DNA of 64,000 nucleotides from Calothrix membranacea FACHB-236. GTDB taxonomy: Bacteria; Cyanobacteriota; Cyanobacteriia; Cyanobacteriales; Nostocaceae. The position numbers and the translations under genes were made by a program. Numbering within the stretch: position 1 is the first letter of the stretch; each line of letters starts with the position of its first letter. This document shows positions 43,651-51,128 of the stretch, piece after piece. The stretch spans positions 39,625 to 103,624 of the forward strand of contig NZ_JACJPX010000026.1 in NCBI RefSeq assembly GCF_014696315.1, in the 5' to 3' direction. The notes under the pieces were generated by a model, which worked only from the letters and a program-made list of their open reading frames with translations, searched no databases and had not been told where the DNA came from.

Positions 43651-43758
43651 CTACCTCAAGCCGTTCCGCGTCTACGCATTTTGATAAAAGTCAGAACTAA
43701 CAGATTTGAGAAAAAGGTTAGTATGATGATTGCTAGTTGCAAAAGGCGGCGAACAGTC

Positions 43759-43950
43759 ATGACAGGTACTACAGCAAAGCAAAAAATACTTAAAGCCTTA
43801 GAGGAGATGCCACAGGATGTTTCGTTTCCTGAGATTATGGAACATCTTTACTTTTTGTATAAGATAGAACAGGGGCTACAGCAAGTTGCAGATGGTGATA
43901 TTATTTCCCATGCAGAAGCTAAAGCACAAATGAAGAAATGGCACAAATAA
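43759..43950 (+). CDS. Antitoxin of the RelE/ParE pair
   Basis: 63 residues from ATG 43759 (MTGTTAKQKILKALEEMP); ATGs at 43723 and 43726 are possible alternatives, the first with AAAAGG a few bases upstream. One helix-rich segment (DVSFPEIMEHLYFLYKIEQG) and a C-terminal tail with SHAEAKAQMKKW. This matches short cyanobacterial antitoxins that accompany RelE/ParE-type toxins. It overlaps the toxin start by 13 bases, the usual arrangement for coupled expression. The longer frame upstream to 43585 runs into repeat block 2 and is not coding. Confidence 0.8.
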   Translation: MTGTTAKQKILKALEEMPQDVSFPEIMEHLYFLYKIEQGLQQVADGDIISHAEAKAQMKKWHK

Positions 43951-44252
43951 ATTGGACTTCTCAAGCACTTGATGATCTTCAGGCTATTGGTGATTTTATT
44001 GCACGAGATACACCAGCTTTTGCACAAGTGCTTGTAGATAAAGTCTTTGATGCGATACAGAGATTAGAGAATTTTCCGCGTTCGGGAAGAATAGTACCAG
44101 AAATTAACCAGGAAAACATTCGAGAAATTATTTTAGGAAGCTATCGGATTGTTTATTTGGTAGATGGGGACGAAGTAAGCATCTTGACTGTGTTTCATGC
44201 TTCAAGGTTGTTCAAGGTTTCTGACTTACAAATTAATAATGATGAAGACTAG
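43938..44252 (+). CDS. RelE/ParE-family toxin
   Basis: 104 residues. Opening INWTSQALDDLQAIGDFIA with ENFPRSGRIVPEI and LGSYRIVYLVDGDEVSILTV is the ParE/RelE fold consensus, ending with a basic-aromatic HASRLF. RelE types cleave mRNA on ribosomes and ParE types poison gyrase; the sequence alone does not decide, but the C-terminus is more ParE-like. It overlaps its antitoxin by 13 bases. Repeat block 3 starts at its last codon. Confidence 0.9.
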   Translation: MAQINWTSQALDDLQAIGDFIARDTPAFAQVLVDKVFDAIQRLENFPRSGRIVPEINQENIREIILGSYRIVYLVDGDEVSILTVFHASRLFKVSDLQINNDED

Positions 44253-44300
44253 ATCGCATTCTCACCCAGACAGCGAAATTGTGAATTGGTGCGATCGCAT
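44251..44300. repeat. HIP1-ended repeat block 3 (between RelE/ParE and HicBA)
   Basis: AGATCGCATTCTCACCCAGA, CAGCGAAATTGTGAATTGG, TGCGATCGCA: one complete ~49-bp unit filling the whole space between the toxin stop and the hicA end. Confidence 0.88.
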
Positions 44301-44307
44301 AATTAAT

Positions 44308-44517
44308 TTACGTCAAATCCTCTTCTGTTAGATCAGCGATTTTCATTAATGCTCTTAAAGTTCCGATTTTCAAGTCTTGATTTCGATGAACTGGAATAGA
44401 AAGTATTTTAGTGGAATCAGAATTTTGGTAAATGTGATGACTACCTGTAATTCTCTGTAAAACCCAACCGCGCTGTTCAACAACTTTACATAGGTTTTTC
44501 CCAGAGATTGATTTTAT
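44308..44517 (-). pseudogene. hicA: HicA toxin with lost start codon (ATA)
   Basis: Translating the minus strand from 44517 gives 69 residues starting I-KSISGKNLCKVVEQRGW, with the catalytic-region motif GSHHIYQ (His27/28), IPVHRNQDL and LKIGTLRALMKIADLTEEDL: a full-length HicA mRNA interferase. The codon where Met is expected is ATA. The frame has a stop (TAG) about 45 bases upstream and no ATG, GTG or TTG in between; the next ATG is at codon 58, after the active site. Relatives start MKS at this point, overlapping hicB as ATGA. A G-to-A change would turn ATGA into ATAA, removing the start while converting the hicB stop from TGA to TAA. The toxin is therefore probably silent or made only at trace level from AUA. 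Called a pseudogene with that reservation. Confidence 0.75.
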
Positions 44518-44717
44518 ACCGCAATCTCGACAATTTGAGCATTTGATTCCAGTTTGTGACTACTATTTGCGACTTCTAACCAGCCTTCTATTGCATCTTT
44601 TAAATTACTTAATACCTCCTCCATTGTCTCACCTTCAGTAATACAACCGGGAAGTGCTGGAACTTCAGCCCAATAGCCACCTTCTTCTGCTGGATGAATA
44701 ATTGCTTTTATTTTCAT
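44514..44717 (-). CDS. hicB: HicB antitoxin
   Basis: 67 residues, HicB fold: MKIKAIIHPAEEGGYWAEVP, then ALPGCITEGETMEEVLSNLK and DAIEGWLE. This is the short HicB type without a C-terminal DNA-binding domain. Its stop (44514-44516) overlaps the hicA frame. Gene order hicB-hicA is common in cyanobacteria. As the partner toxin appears to lack a start codon, the antitoxin may persist alone or act against other HicA proteins. The next repeat block (44798) is ~80 bases upstream. Confidence 0.9.
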   Translation of the reverse strand: MKIKAIIHPAEEGGYWAEVPALPGCITEGETMEEVLSNLKDAIEGWLEVANSSHKLESNAQIVEIAV

Positions 44718-44797
44718 CGGCTTTGCTTTTCTTGGCTTATATTCAATTATCCAGTTTTTCGGATTTTAGGGCAAACAAAAAACGTAATCAACTACAG

Positions 44798-44830
44798 AGC
44801 GATCGCATTGTCATCCGATACAAATCGCAA
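44798..44830. repeat. HIP1-ended repeat block 4, left part
   Basis: GAGCGATCGCATTGTCATCC then GATACAAATCGC; it adjoins the 21-bp minisatellite, with the right part at 45050-45100. Confidence 0.7.
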
Positions 44831-44834
44831 TCAA

Positions 44835-45035
44835 AATCGTTTTGATCATCGTCAAAATCGTTTTGATCATCGTCAAAATCATTTTGATCATCGTCAAAAT
44901 CGTTTTGATCATCGTCAAAATCATTTTGATCATCGTCAAAATCGTTTTAATCGTCGTCAAAATCGTTTTAATCGTCGTCAAAATCGTTTTAATCGTCGTC
45001 AAAATCGTTTTGATCATCGTCAAAATCGTTTTGAT
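44835..45035. repeat. 21-bp minisatellite, ~9.6 copies
   Basis: Unit AATCGTTTTGATCATCGTCAA (variants: CAT for CGT; TTTTAATCGTCG). Each unit contains ATTTTGA/TCAAAAT arms, so single strands can form serial hairpins. The 7-codon period keeps all three shadow frames open (NRFDHRQ and KIVLIIV repeats on the two strands), but none is a credible gene. Confidence 0.93.
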
Positions 45036-45049
45036 TGCAATCTGAGTCG

Positions 45050-45100
45050 ATCTGATCGCATTCTCACTCAAACAGTGACATTGTGAATCGGTGCGATCGC
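45050..45100. repeat. HIP1-ended repeat block 4, right part
   Basis: TGATCGCATTCTCACTCAAA, CAGTGACATTGTGAATCGG, TGCGATCGCT: closely matches block 3. Confidence 0.85.
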
Positions 45101-45157
45101 TTAACGCAGGGATGCAAGAAAGTGGAGAAATAACAAATGACGAATGACGAATGACAA

Positions 45158-45397
45158 ATGACAAATAACTATCGACCGCAAGCAAAGCCAGAGAAACGAA
45201 ATTATTGGGGTAGTCGCTTTTTAACTTCGGTAATTAAGGGCGCTAAACCTAAAAAATCTTCACCGGGACAGATGAGTTTACCTTGGGACAATCAAAAAAT
45301 AACAGAATCTACGGAGGTGCATGAAGTAGCAGAAAAATTTATTCACGCAAACTGCTATCAGCCCCCAGTGCCAGGTATCGGATTTATGAAATGCTGA
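45158..45397 (+). CDS. Small hypothetical protein
   Basis: 79 residues, basic N-terminus (QAKPEKRNYWGSRFLTSVIK) and a C-terminus PPVPGIGFMKC. It looks like a real small cytoplasmic protein by composition and has a coding-like amino acid mix, but no family is recognised. The ATG lies in an ACAAATG heptamer array (45131-45165) and has no Shine-Dalgarno, so the true start may differ. It converges on the AAA/GUN4 gene. Confidence 0.4.
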   Translation: MTNNYRPQAKPEKRNYWGSRFLTSVIKGAKPKKSSPGQMSLPWDNQKITESTEVHEVAEKFIHANCYQPPVPGIGFMKC

Positions 45398-45463
45398 TGG
45401 TTACGTGGAAAATGAGGCGGAAACAAATATTCACAAACTTCTCAAAGCCTTAAATGTTACACT

Positions 45464-47971
45464 TTACAAGTCGCAGCGCGAGAGAAGAACCGGATACGAC
45501 GCCGCAAAAAGACCTATAAACGACCCACCCCCCCACCACTCACCTCCGACGAAAGGCAGGCTACCCCTCACGATAGGGTCATCTTTTATACGCCTCAGCA
45601 GTTCGTCGTAGCTCACAAATCCGCCTCCTCTTCCGATGCGATCATACCATCCTACTGCCTTGGCAAACGAAATATTATCTTGTGAATTATCCCATATTTC
45701 CCTTTGCACACTGAAGCCAAAACGTTTGTCTGAATTCGTGACCCAAAGCTTGTCTATTTTTTGCAGATCTGGACAATAAAAGTTATTAATGTCGTCATAA
45801 TCTAAATATCTTTGTTCTTCTCTTTTAGCAATATTAAGCATGAGTTTGTATGTTTGCTCATCAGCTGCTTGCCAATTTTTAGCTTTCAAATAATATTCAA
45901 GTTGAGCATATAAATACTGGGTAAGTAATGGTTCAACCTTTTTTCTCAATTCTGATTCTGTATTATTTTTTGAAAGTAGCTTAATTAAATCTTGATAAAC
46001 AGATTCAATAACATTACTGTCAATAATTTTTGGTACAGATGATTCAAAAGAACTGAGTTCAGGATGTTTTTCAATAATACTAAACGCTTCTTTGTAAGCT
46101 TCTATTGCTTTTTGATAGTTTTCTTGTTTACTGAGCAATTGGCCTTTAATATTCAAAGCAATTATTTTTGCTTCCAAAAATTCACTGTTTAATTCTCTAC
46201 TTCTCCTTTCCTCCTGATTTTGTTGCCATCCCCTTAAAAAGTTCATGCTCTGTTTTATAGATTCTTCCGCTGGCTTCCAATCTTCGAGTTCTTGATAAGC
46301 TGCTGCTTTAGCAGCATGAAGATATACTTGTTCAATTTGAGCATCTTTGATTTTAATATCTACTTGTTTAGATATCAACTTAGCTGCTTCTGAGTCCGGA
46401 GATAATTTTCTCGCTAATTCTCTTAGCTGTTGGGGATAAGCTACATAGGTGTATGTTTCTTTAAGTTTTTGTTGCGCTTCTTTGACTTCCTTTGCAGCCA
46501 GTATCACTGAAATTCCTGCTACTAATACAGTAAAAATTAAAATAATAGTTCCATTACGAATTTGTTGTTTAGCTTTCCAATTAGCTTCACTAAGTAATTT
46601 ATTTCTATATTCTGCTGCTTCTTTTTCCTGTCTTTCTCTTTCTAAAGCAGCTTCTCTATCCTGTCTTTCTCTTTCAAAAGCAGCTTCTTGTTCTTTAACA
46701 GCAATCTCTTCTTGAATTTCTTGCTTTTTACTCTCTGATAAAAACTCCTCATCTTGATAACTTAAAATCTTACCCTTCGCCCAGGCTTTCGCTTCTTCTA
46801 AAGCCTTTCCCCGCAATAATCGTGATGTATCCTTTCCTTGGGAAGCTACCCAAAAACGGAAATTCTCTGAATATGGACGTAAATTTTTTAATTGATTATC
46901 TATCCAATTTTGATTAAAAACTTCGTTGTATATGGGATTATAAACTCTTAAATTATTTTGCTGCCTAAAAACCAATCCTGAAAGCTGTAACTCACTTTGC
47001 TCTAAAGTATCATTGGCTATAATTTCAGATTGTTCATCCCTCAATCTAATTTTCTGATACAGTTCTAGCAAATATCCAGCACGTTGTTCATCGCGCAAAA
47101 TTCGAGCTTGAATTGTGCGTAAATGCTCAGGCTCATCTTGCGATTCCCAATTTTCAATAATCCGCGACTTTACTACCTGCTCAACAGTGCGAGGATTGTC
47201 TTGCAAAGATTCTTCAATCATCAACTGACAGACCTTTTGAGTGAGAAATGGTTGTCCTCCTGTCCAATATAAAATTTCCTCCATGACTGCTTGAGGATGA
47301 GAAAATCTCCCTGACATACCCCTAGCTAACGGCTCAACTTCATGCAATTGAAAACCAGTCAAAGAGATAGCTTGACCAATATTAAACGGAGTGCGTTGTT
47401 TATCCTCAATCAAATTGCTAGGTGATGCGACTCCCAACAAACAAAAAGTCAGGCGATTATATTCAGGATTATCAACTCGCTTGTTATAACAGGCGCGAAT
47501 CAATGCAAAAAAATCATCTGTAGGGAATTTCAGGCTAAGTACACTATCAATTTCATCAATAAAAATAACGATATTTTCTTGAACTTCAACCAGTAATATT
47601 TCTTCTAAAAACTTCCGAAATCTAGTTACCAGGGAATTTAATTGATTAGCTTCCCACCAATCACCAAAATCTACATCTAAGTCAAAAGTTTCAATTAAAT
47701 TATCAATTAAATCTGCATACCATTGTTCCGGCGGTACATTTTGAATCCCCCCAGCCGAAAGGTCAATTGCTGCACATTGTACACCTTCTTCTCTGAGTCT
47801 TTGCATGGTTCGCACACGCAAGCTAGACTTTCCGCTTTGTCGGGAGTTCAATACATAACAAAACTTTCCCGCTTTTAATCCCGCATACAAATCACTGTCA
47901 GCTTGGCGTGTAACGTAAGTGCTGGCATTTTCCGGTAAACTTCCAGAGAATATATATTGGTCATTTGTCAT
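45464..47971 (-). CDS. AAA-like ATPase-TM-TPR-GUN4 protein
   Basis: 835 residues. N-terminal AAA-like (AAA_35-type) domain ~1-340: P-loop LNSRQSGKSSL (41-51), Walker B NIVIFIDEIDSVL (133-145), and TPFNIGQAISLTGF. A charged coiled coil (~400-460; EREREEKEAA-like) leads to one membrane helix (~471-491, TIILIFTVLVAGISVIL), then TPR-like helices (~535-650). The last ~120 residues match GUN4: LEYYLKAKNWQAADEQTYKL, then DLQKIDKLWV, RFGFSVQREIW, VGWYDR and RGSLPF. GUN4 binds porphyrins and bilins and stimulates Mg-chelatase; here it may be a tetrapyrrole-sensing module of a membrane NTPase. It follows the CHAT gene after 66 bases, so they are probably one operon. Confidence 0.87.
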   Translation of the reverse strand: MTNDQYIFSGSLPENASTYVTRQADSDLYAGLKAGKFCYVLNSRQSGKSSLRVRTMQRLREEGVQCAAIDLSAGGIQNVPPEQWYADLIDNLIETFDLDVDFGDWWEANQLNSLVTRFRKFLEEILLVEVQENIVIFIDEIDSVLSLKFPTDDFFALIRACYNKRVDNPEYNRLTFCLLGVASPSNLIEDKQRTPFNIGQAISLTGFQLHEVEPLARGMSGRFSHPQAVMEEILYWTGGQPFLTQKVCQLMIEESLQDNPRTVEQVVKSRIIENWESQDEPEHLRTIQARILRDEQRAGYLLELYQKIRLRDEQSEIIANDTLEQSELQLSGLVFRQQNNLRVYNPIYNEVFNQNWIDNQLKNLRPYSENFRFWVASQGKDTSRLLRGKALEEAKAWAKGKILSYQDEEFLSESKKQEIQEEIAVKEQEAAFERERQDREAALERERQEKEAAEYRNKLLSEANWKAKQQIRNGTIILIFTVLVAGISVILAAKEVKEAQQKLKETYTYVAYPQQLRELARKLSPDSEAAKLISKQVDIKIKDAQIEQVYLHAAKAAAYQELEDWKPAEESIKQSMNFLRGWQQNQEERRSRELNSEFLEAKIIALNIKGQLLSKQENYQKAIEAYKEAFSIIEKHPELSSFESSVPKIIDSNVIESVYQDLIKLLSKNNTESELRKKVEPLLTQYLYAQLEYYLKAKNWQAADEQTYKLMLNIAKREEQRYLDYDDINNFYCPDLQKIDKLWVTNSDKRFGFSVQREIWDNSQDNISFAKAVGWYDRIGRGGGFVSYDELLRRIKDDPIVRGSLPFVGGEWWGGGSFIGLFAASYPVLLSRCDL

Positions 47972-47999
47972 TTGTTATTTGTTATTTGTTATGGGATTT

Positions 48000-48032
48000 A
48001 GATCCCCGACTTCTTCAAGAAGTCGGGGATCT
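48000..48032. repeat. 33-bp perfect palindrome between the CHAT and GUN4 genes
   Basis: Arms AGATCCCCGACTTCTT / AAGAAGTCGGGGATCT separated by one base, in the 66-base spacer of the operon. In RNA this is a very stable hairpin; the TATTTGTTATTTG stretch after it on the minus strand is not a clean T-run. Confidence 0.9.
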
Positions 48033-48037
48033 GAATA

Positions 48038-49639
48038 TTACTCTAAACGCACTGCGAAATACTGACGATATAATTCATAACTGGGAACACAATCATTACC
48101 TGAAAGTTTTACCAATCCTAAACTATGTAACTTGAATGCAACCTCAGTATCTAACCTGACGGGTGCATTCGCCATTACCACTTGTTTATACCCTAACTCA
48201 AGCTGAGAATTATGTTGTAAATGCCATAATTGCTGTCGCAAATGGTCGCTAAAAATGCCCTGTTCTGTTGGCGCAAACTGCAAAAGTTCTTTGATAGTAG
48301 CTTGGGGATTTTTCAGGTAAGCTACTGCTTGCTGGATTAAATCAGGGTGTCCTCCTACTAACGCCATCAACTCATTCAAAGCTTGTGTACCTAACTTATC
48401 TGCTAATTCATACTGCTGGGCAAGAAATTCTACTTGTTGTAGATTAAATTCTGGTAACTCAATTGGTAATCCCACATTAAATGGTGAATGATTAGTATCT
48501 AAAGTAGGATATGATTCTGTGGAATGAACTACAACTAATCGCATTTTCTTCCAAAGATTACCAATTTTATCTCCTTGTTTAGCAGCTTCATACCATCCCC
48601 GCAGTAATAAACAGAATGAGGGGAAAATGTCTGGATATGCAAACAGTCGCTCAAAATTATCGATAGCTAAAACTAAAGGATGGTCACTAGCAGCTAATAA
48701 ATATTTTTGAAAATATCGAGTACAGTTTTTATTTAATCCAAAAACATCTTGCCAGTATTTATCTAATTGCGGTTCTAGTTCCAGGCTATCGGCAATATCA
48801 ACACATAACCATTGCAAAAATGTTTTTGCGTCAGCCAAAATATCACTATCAGCAAGTTTTAAATCTAATTTTGCTGTTCGATAACCTTCCTCTCTTCCAT
48901 GATTAAGTAGTTTCTCCAACAGCAATGTTTTGCCCATTTTCTGCGGCGACCTAATGCGAATTAACGCCCCAGGTTGTAAAATAGCCTCATAACATTTCGC
49001 CTCAATTGGCGGTCTTTCTATATATATTGTCGTTGTCTCGGCTGCAGAATTTAATAATGCTGTATCGGATTTAGTGATTAATTTAGGTGTGAGATTTTCG
49101 GCTATTCCAGCCATACGAATTAAGCTACAACCTAACTTATAAGCAAACTCATAACCTTTATCTGCGCCTAGTGCATCATAAAAACCTACCGCAAATTCAA
49201 TAGCTGCTTTATCACCAATTCTCTGACTCATACCCACAACATAATTAATATGTTTTGCTATTTCCCCAGCTTGATATTGAGAAAAACAGGCATTGAGTAC
49301 AACACATTCTACTTGGTCAGCAAATAGTTGAAATACCCCAGCTAAAGCTTCGCCATCAACTACTTTAATTTGACCAGAATCATCTTCAAATACTAAACCT
49401 TCTTCTCCAGTTCCATGCCCAGAAAAGTGAATAATCTGCGGTTCGTATTCTAAAATAGCTCTGTGTATATCTCTATAGCGTACTGCTTCGGCTGTAGCTA
49501 TGAAATATTGGTCACGATTCTTTGACCTTTTCAACCCTTCTTTAATTTCGCGCATCTCTTCACCCAAACGCAATGGATTGGTATCTCTGGGATTTGCGGA
49601 TAGAAGGAGGATTTTCCGAGTTTGATTATAATCACTCAT
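48038..49639 (-). CDS. CHAT protease-like domain fused to AAA-like ATPase
   Basis: 533 residues, cytoplasmic. N-terminal CHAT (caspase-like, clan CD) domain: His75 in IIHFSGHGTGEEG and Cys118 in VVLNACFSQYQ form the expected dyad, so protease activity is plausible. The second half is an AAA-like domain with P-loop SPQKMGKTLLL (231-241), Walker B-like LVLAIDNFERLF (~318) and NHSPFNVGLPIELPEF, followed by a winged-helix-like C-terminus. It is the first gene of a pair with the AAA/GUN4 protein. CHAT plus P-loop NTPase combinations are known in NTPase-gated conflict and cell-death systems of cyanobacteria and other multicellular bacteria; here the trigger is unknown. The ATG is the only good start. 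Confidence 0.88.
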   Translation of the reverse strand: MSDYNQTRKILLLSANPRDTNPLRLGEEMREIKEGLKRSKNRDQYFIATAEAVRYRDIHRAILEYEPQIIHFSGHGTGEEGLVFEDDSGQIKVVDGEALAGVFQLFADQVECVVLNACFSQYQAGEIAKHINYVVGMSQRIGDKAAIEFAVGFYDALGADKGYEFAYKLGCSLIRMAGIAENLTPKLITKSDTALLNSAAETTTIYIERPPIEAKCYEAILQPGALIRIRSPQKMGKTLLLEKLLNHGREEGYRTAKLDLKLADSDILADAKTFLQWLCVDIADSLELEPQLDKYWQDVFGLNKNCTRYFQKYLLAASDHPLVLAIDNFERLFAYPDIFPSFCLLLRGWYEAAKQGDKIGNLWKKMRLVVVHSTESYPTLDTNHSPFNVGLPIELPEFNLQQVEFLAQQYELADKLGTQALNELMALVGGHPDLIQQAVAYLKNPQATIKELLQFAPTEQGIFSDHLRQQLWHLQHNSQLELGYKQVVMANAPVRLDTEVAFKLHSLGLVKLSGNDCVPSYELYRQYFAVRLE

Positions 49640-49991
49640 TATGCAATTTGCACGGGATAAGCCTAAAAATTAGGCTAAACTGGCAGATATATACATTTTG
49701 AGTATGCGGTTTTTCGGAATCTATTACAAGAAGGCTAGAATATGAAAATATAGAGATATATGATGATGTGTATTTGATTTGTGAAAAGATACATAGATAG
49801 ATGCGTTACGCTGTCGCTAACGCATCCTACAGCACTAAATATCTAATATAAATTCAATCCCTTTTCCCCTTTACCCTTTCCCCCAATTCTTTAAATCGCC
49901 AACCTACCGTCAGGAGGAAGAGAGAATTTTATAGGTATGTTATGAATAATTTTGATATTTTAATGAGATTACTTATTAAGTTTTCATTTAT
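49640..49991. other. Divergent intergenic region
   Basis: No gene. It contains the dispersed palindrome GATGCGTTA-CGCTGTCGC-TAACGCATC (49801-49828) and pyrimidine-rich CCCTTTCCCCC repeats near 49860. Promoters for the CHAT operon and the lipid kinase should lie here. Confidence 0.5.
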
Positions 49992-50960
49992 ATGAAGCGT
50001 TCCGCCTGTCTTATTTTTAATCCTGTTGCTGGTCAGGGAGACTCAGAACAAGAACTAAATCAAATTCGCGCATTATTAGAGCCAGAAATAGACTTAGATG
50101 TTTACTTCACTACGGAAGAAGTTGGTGCTGACAAACTTGCACAGGAAGCAGTGGCGCGTGGTGTAGATGAAATTATTGCTTCTGGGGGTGATGGTACTCT
50201 CTCGGCGGCGGCGGCGGCTGTAGTCAATACAGGTATTCCCTTAGGGATTATTTCACGAGGGACAGCGAACGCTTTTGCCACAGCTTTAGGCATCGCTGAT
50301 ACTATTGAAGCCGCTTGTGAAAATATCTTGCAAGGTGCAACTCGCAATGTAGATATAGCCTACTGTAACGATTTGCCAATGGTGTTGCTGGTAGGTGTGG
50401 GTTTTGAAGCAGAAACTGTAGAACGTGCAGATAGAGAAGCCAAAAACCGTTTTGGGATTATGGCGTATGTTCTAGCTGGACTTCAGCAATTGCGGGATTT
50501 TGAAACTTTTGATGTAGAAATTGAGACAGAAGACAAAATCATCAAAACTAGTGCGGCGGCTGTCACAGTAGCCAATGCAGCACCTCCCACTTCCGTTTTA
50601 GCGCAAGGGCCAGCCGGGATTCTTTATGATGATGGACTGCTAGATTTAACGATTGTAGCCCCCGTGAATAAAGCCGGTGCGATCGCAGCTACATATCACC
50701 TCTTTCAAACTGCTTCCGCCGGTCATCCAGTGGAACGCGATGACATTGGCTACCTCCGCGCCAAACAATTTAAAATCACCACAGAACCACCACAAAAAGT
50801 TGTCTTAGATGGTGAAATCATCGGCACAACCCCAATTGAAGTTAAGTGTGTTCCCGGTGGTTTGACGCTTTTTGTCCCCCAGGAAGAAGAAGAAGTACTA
50901 GTTGAGAAGTTAGATGGACTACCCAATTTAGTAATTGAGATGAAAGAATCGGGGGAATAG
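49992..50960 (+). CDS. Diacylglycerol/lipid kinase family protein (YegS/BmrU type)
   Basis: 322 residues. Motifs of the DAG-kinase catalytic superfamily: FNPVAGQGD (9-17), SGGDGTL (64-70), SRGTANAFA, then GVGFEAETV and DGLLDLTIV, DGEIIGTTP. Catalyses ATP-dependent phosphorylation of a lipid such as diacylglycerol or a related substrate, at the inner membrane face. The length is normal. The metallophosphoesterase gene follows 168 bases downstream in the same orientation; a lipid-linked pairing is possible but unproven. The upstream region has only a weak ribosome-binding site. Confidence 0.9.
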   Translation: MKRSACLIFNPVAGQGDSEQELNQIRALLEPEIDLDVYFTTEEVGADKLAQEAVARGVDEIIASGGDGTLSAAAAAVVNTGIPLGIISRGTANAFATALGIADTIEAACENILQGATRNVDIAYCNDLPMVLLVGVGFEAETVERADREAKNRFGIMAYVLAGLQQLRDFETFDVEIETEDKIIKTSAAAVTVANAAPPTSVLAQGPAGILYDDGLLDLTIVAPVNKAGAIAATYHLFQTASAGHPVERDDIGYLRAKQFKITTEPPQKVVLDGEIIGTTPIEVKCVPGGLTLFVPQEEEEVLVEKLDGLPNLVIEMKESGE

Positions 50961-51113
50961 GGGATTGGGGATTGGGAAAAGCAGGGGGGCAGGGGGCAGG
51001 GAGCAGGGGAGAAATAATTAATAACAAACCTCAAACACCAATTACCCATTACCCCTTCCCCATTCCCCCTTTCCCCTTCCCCATGCCCCATGCCCCATGC
51101 CCAATGCCCACTT
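50961..51113. repeat. GGGGATTGGG / CAGGGGGCAGGG / CCCCATGCCCCATG repeats
   Basis: Low-complexity blocks between two same-strand genes: ggattggg units, cagggggcaggg units, then the GGGCATG-family repeat in inverted orientation (CCATGCCCCATGCCC). Confidence 0.8.
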
Positions 51114-51119
51114 GAGGAG
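51114..51119 (+). promoter_or_regulatory. Shine-Dalgarno GAGGAG for a TTG start
   Basis: GAGGAG lies 9 bases before the TTG at 51129 and supports a non-ATG start for the metallophosphoesterase. Confidence 0.75.
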
Positions 51120-51128
51120 TAAATTCTA

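Noticed and set aside
43585..43758. 58-residue N-terminal extension of the RelE/ParE antitoxin
   Set aside because: Overlaps HIP1-ended repeat block 2; antitoxins of this type are ~60 residues.
42744..45100. An integron
   Set aside because: No integron integrase gene is seen, and the HIP1-ended repeats do not show attC-type core sites.
44694..45185. Three overlapping ORFs of up to 130 codons on both strands with NRFDHRQ or IVKIVLI repeats
   Set aside because: All are translations of the 21-bp minisatellite, which stays open in several frames because its period is 7 codons.
45405..45611. 68-codon plus ORF at the 3' end of the GUN4 gene
   Set aside because: Antisense to the GUN4 coding end; low-complexity Pro/Ser translation.
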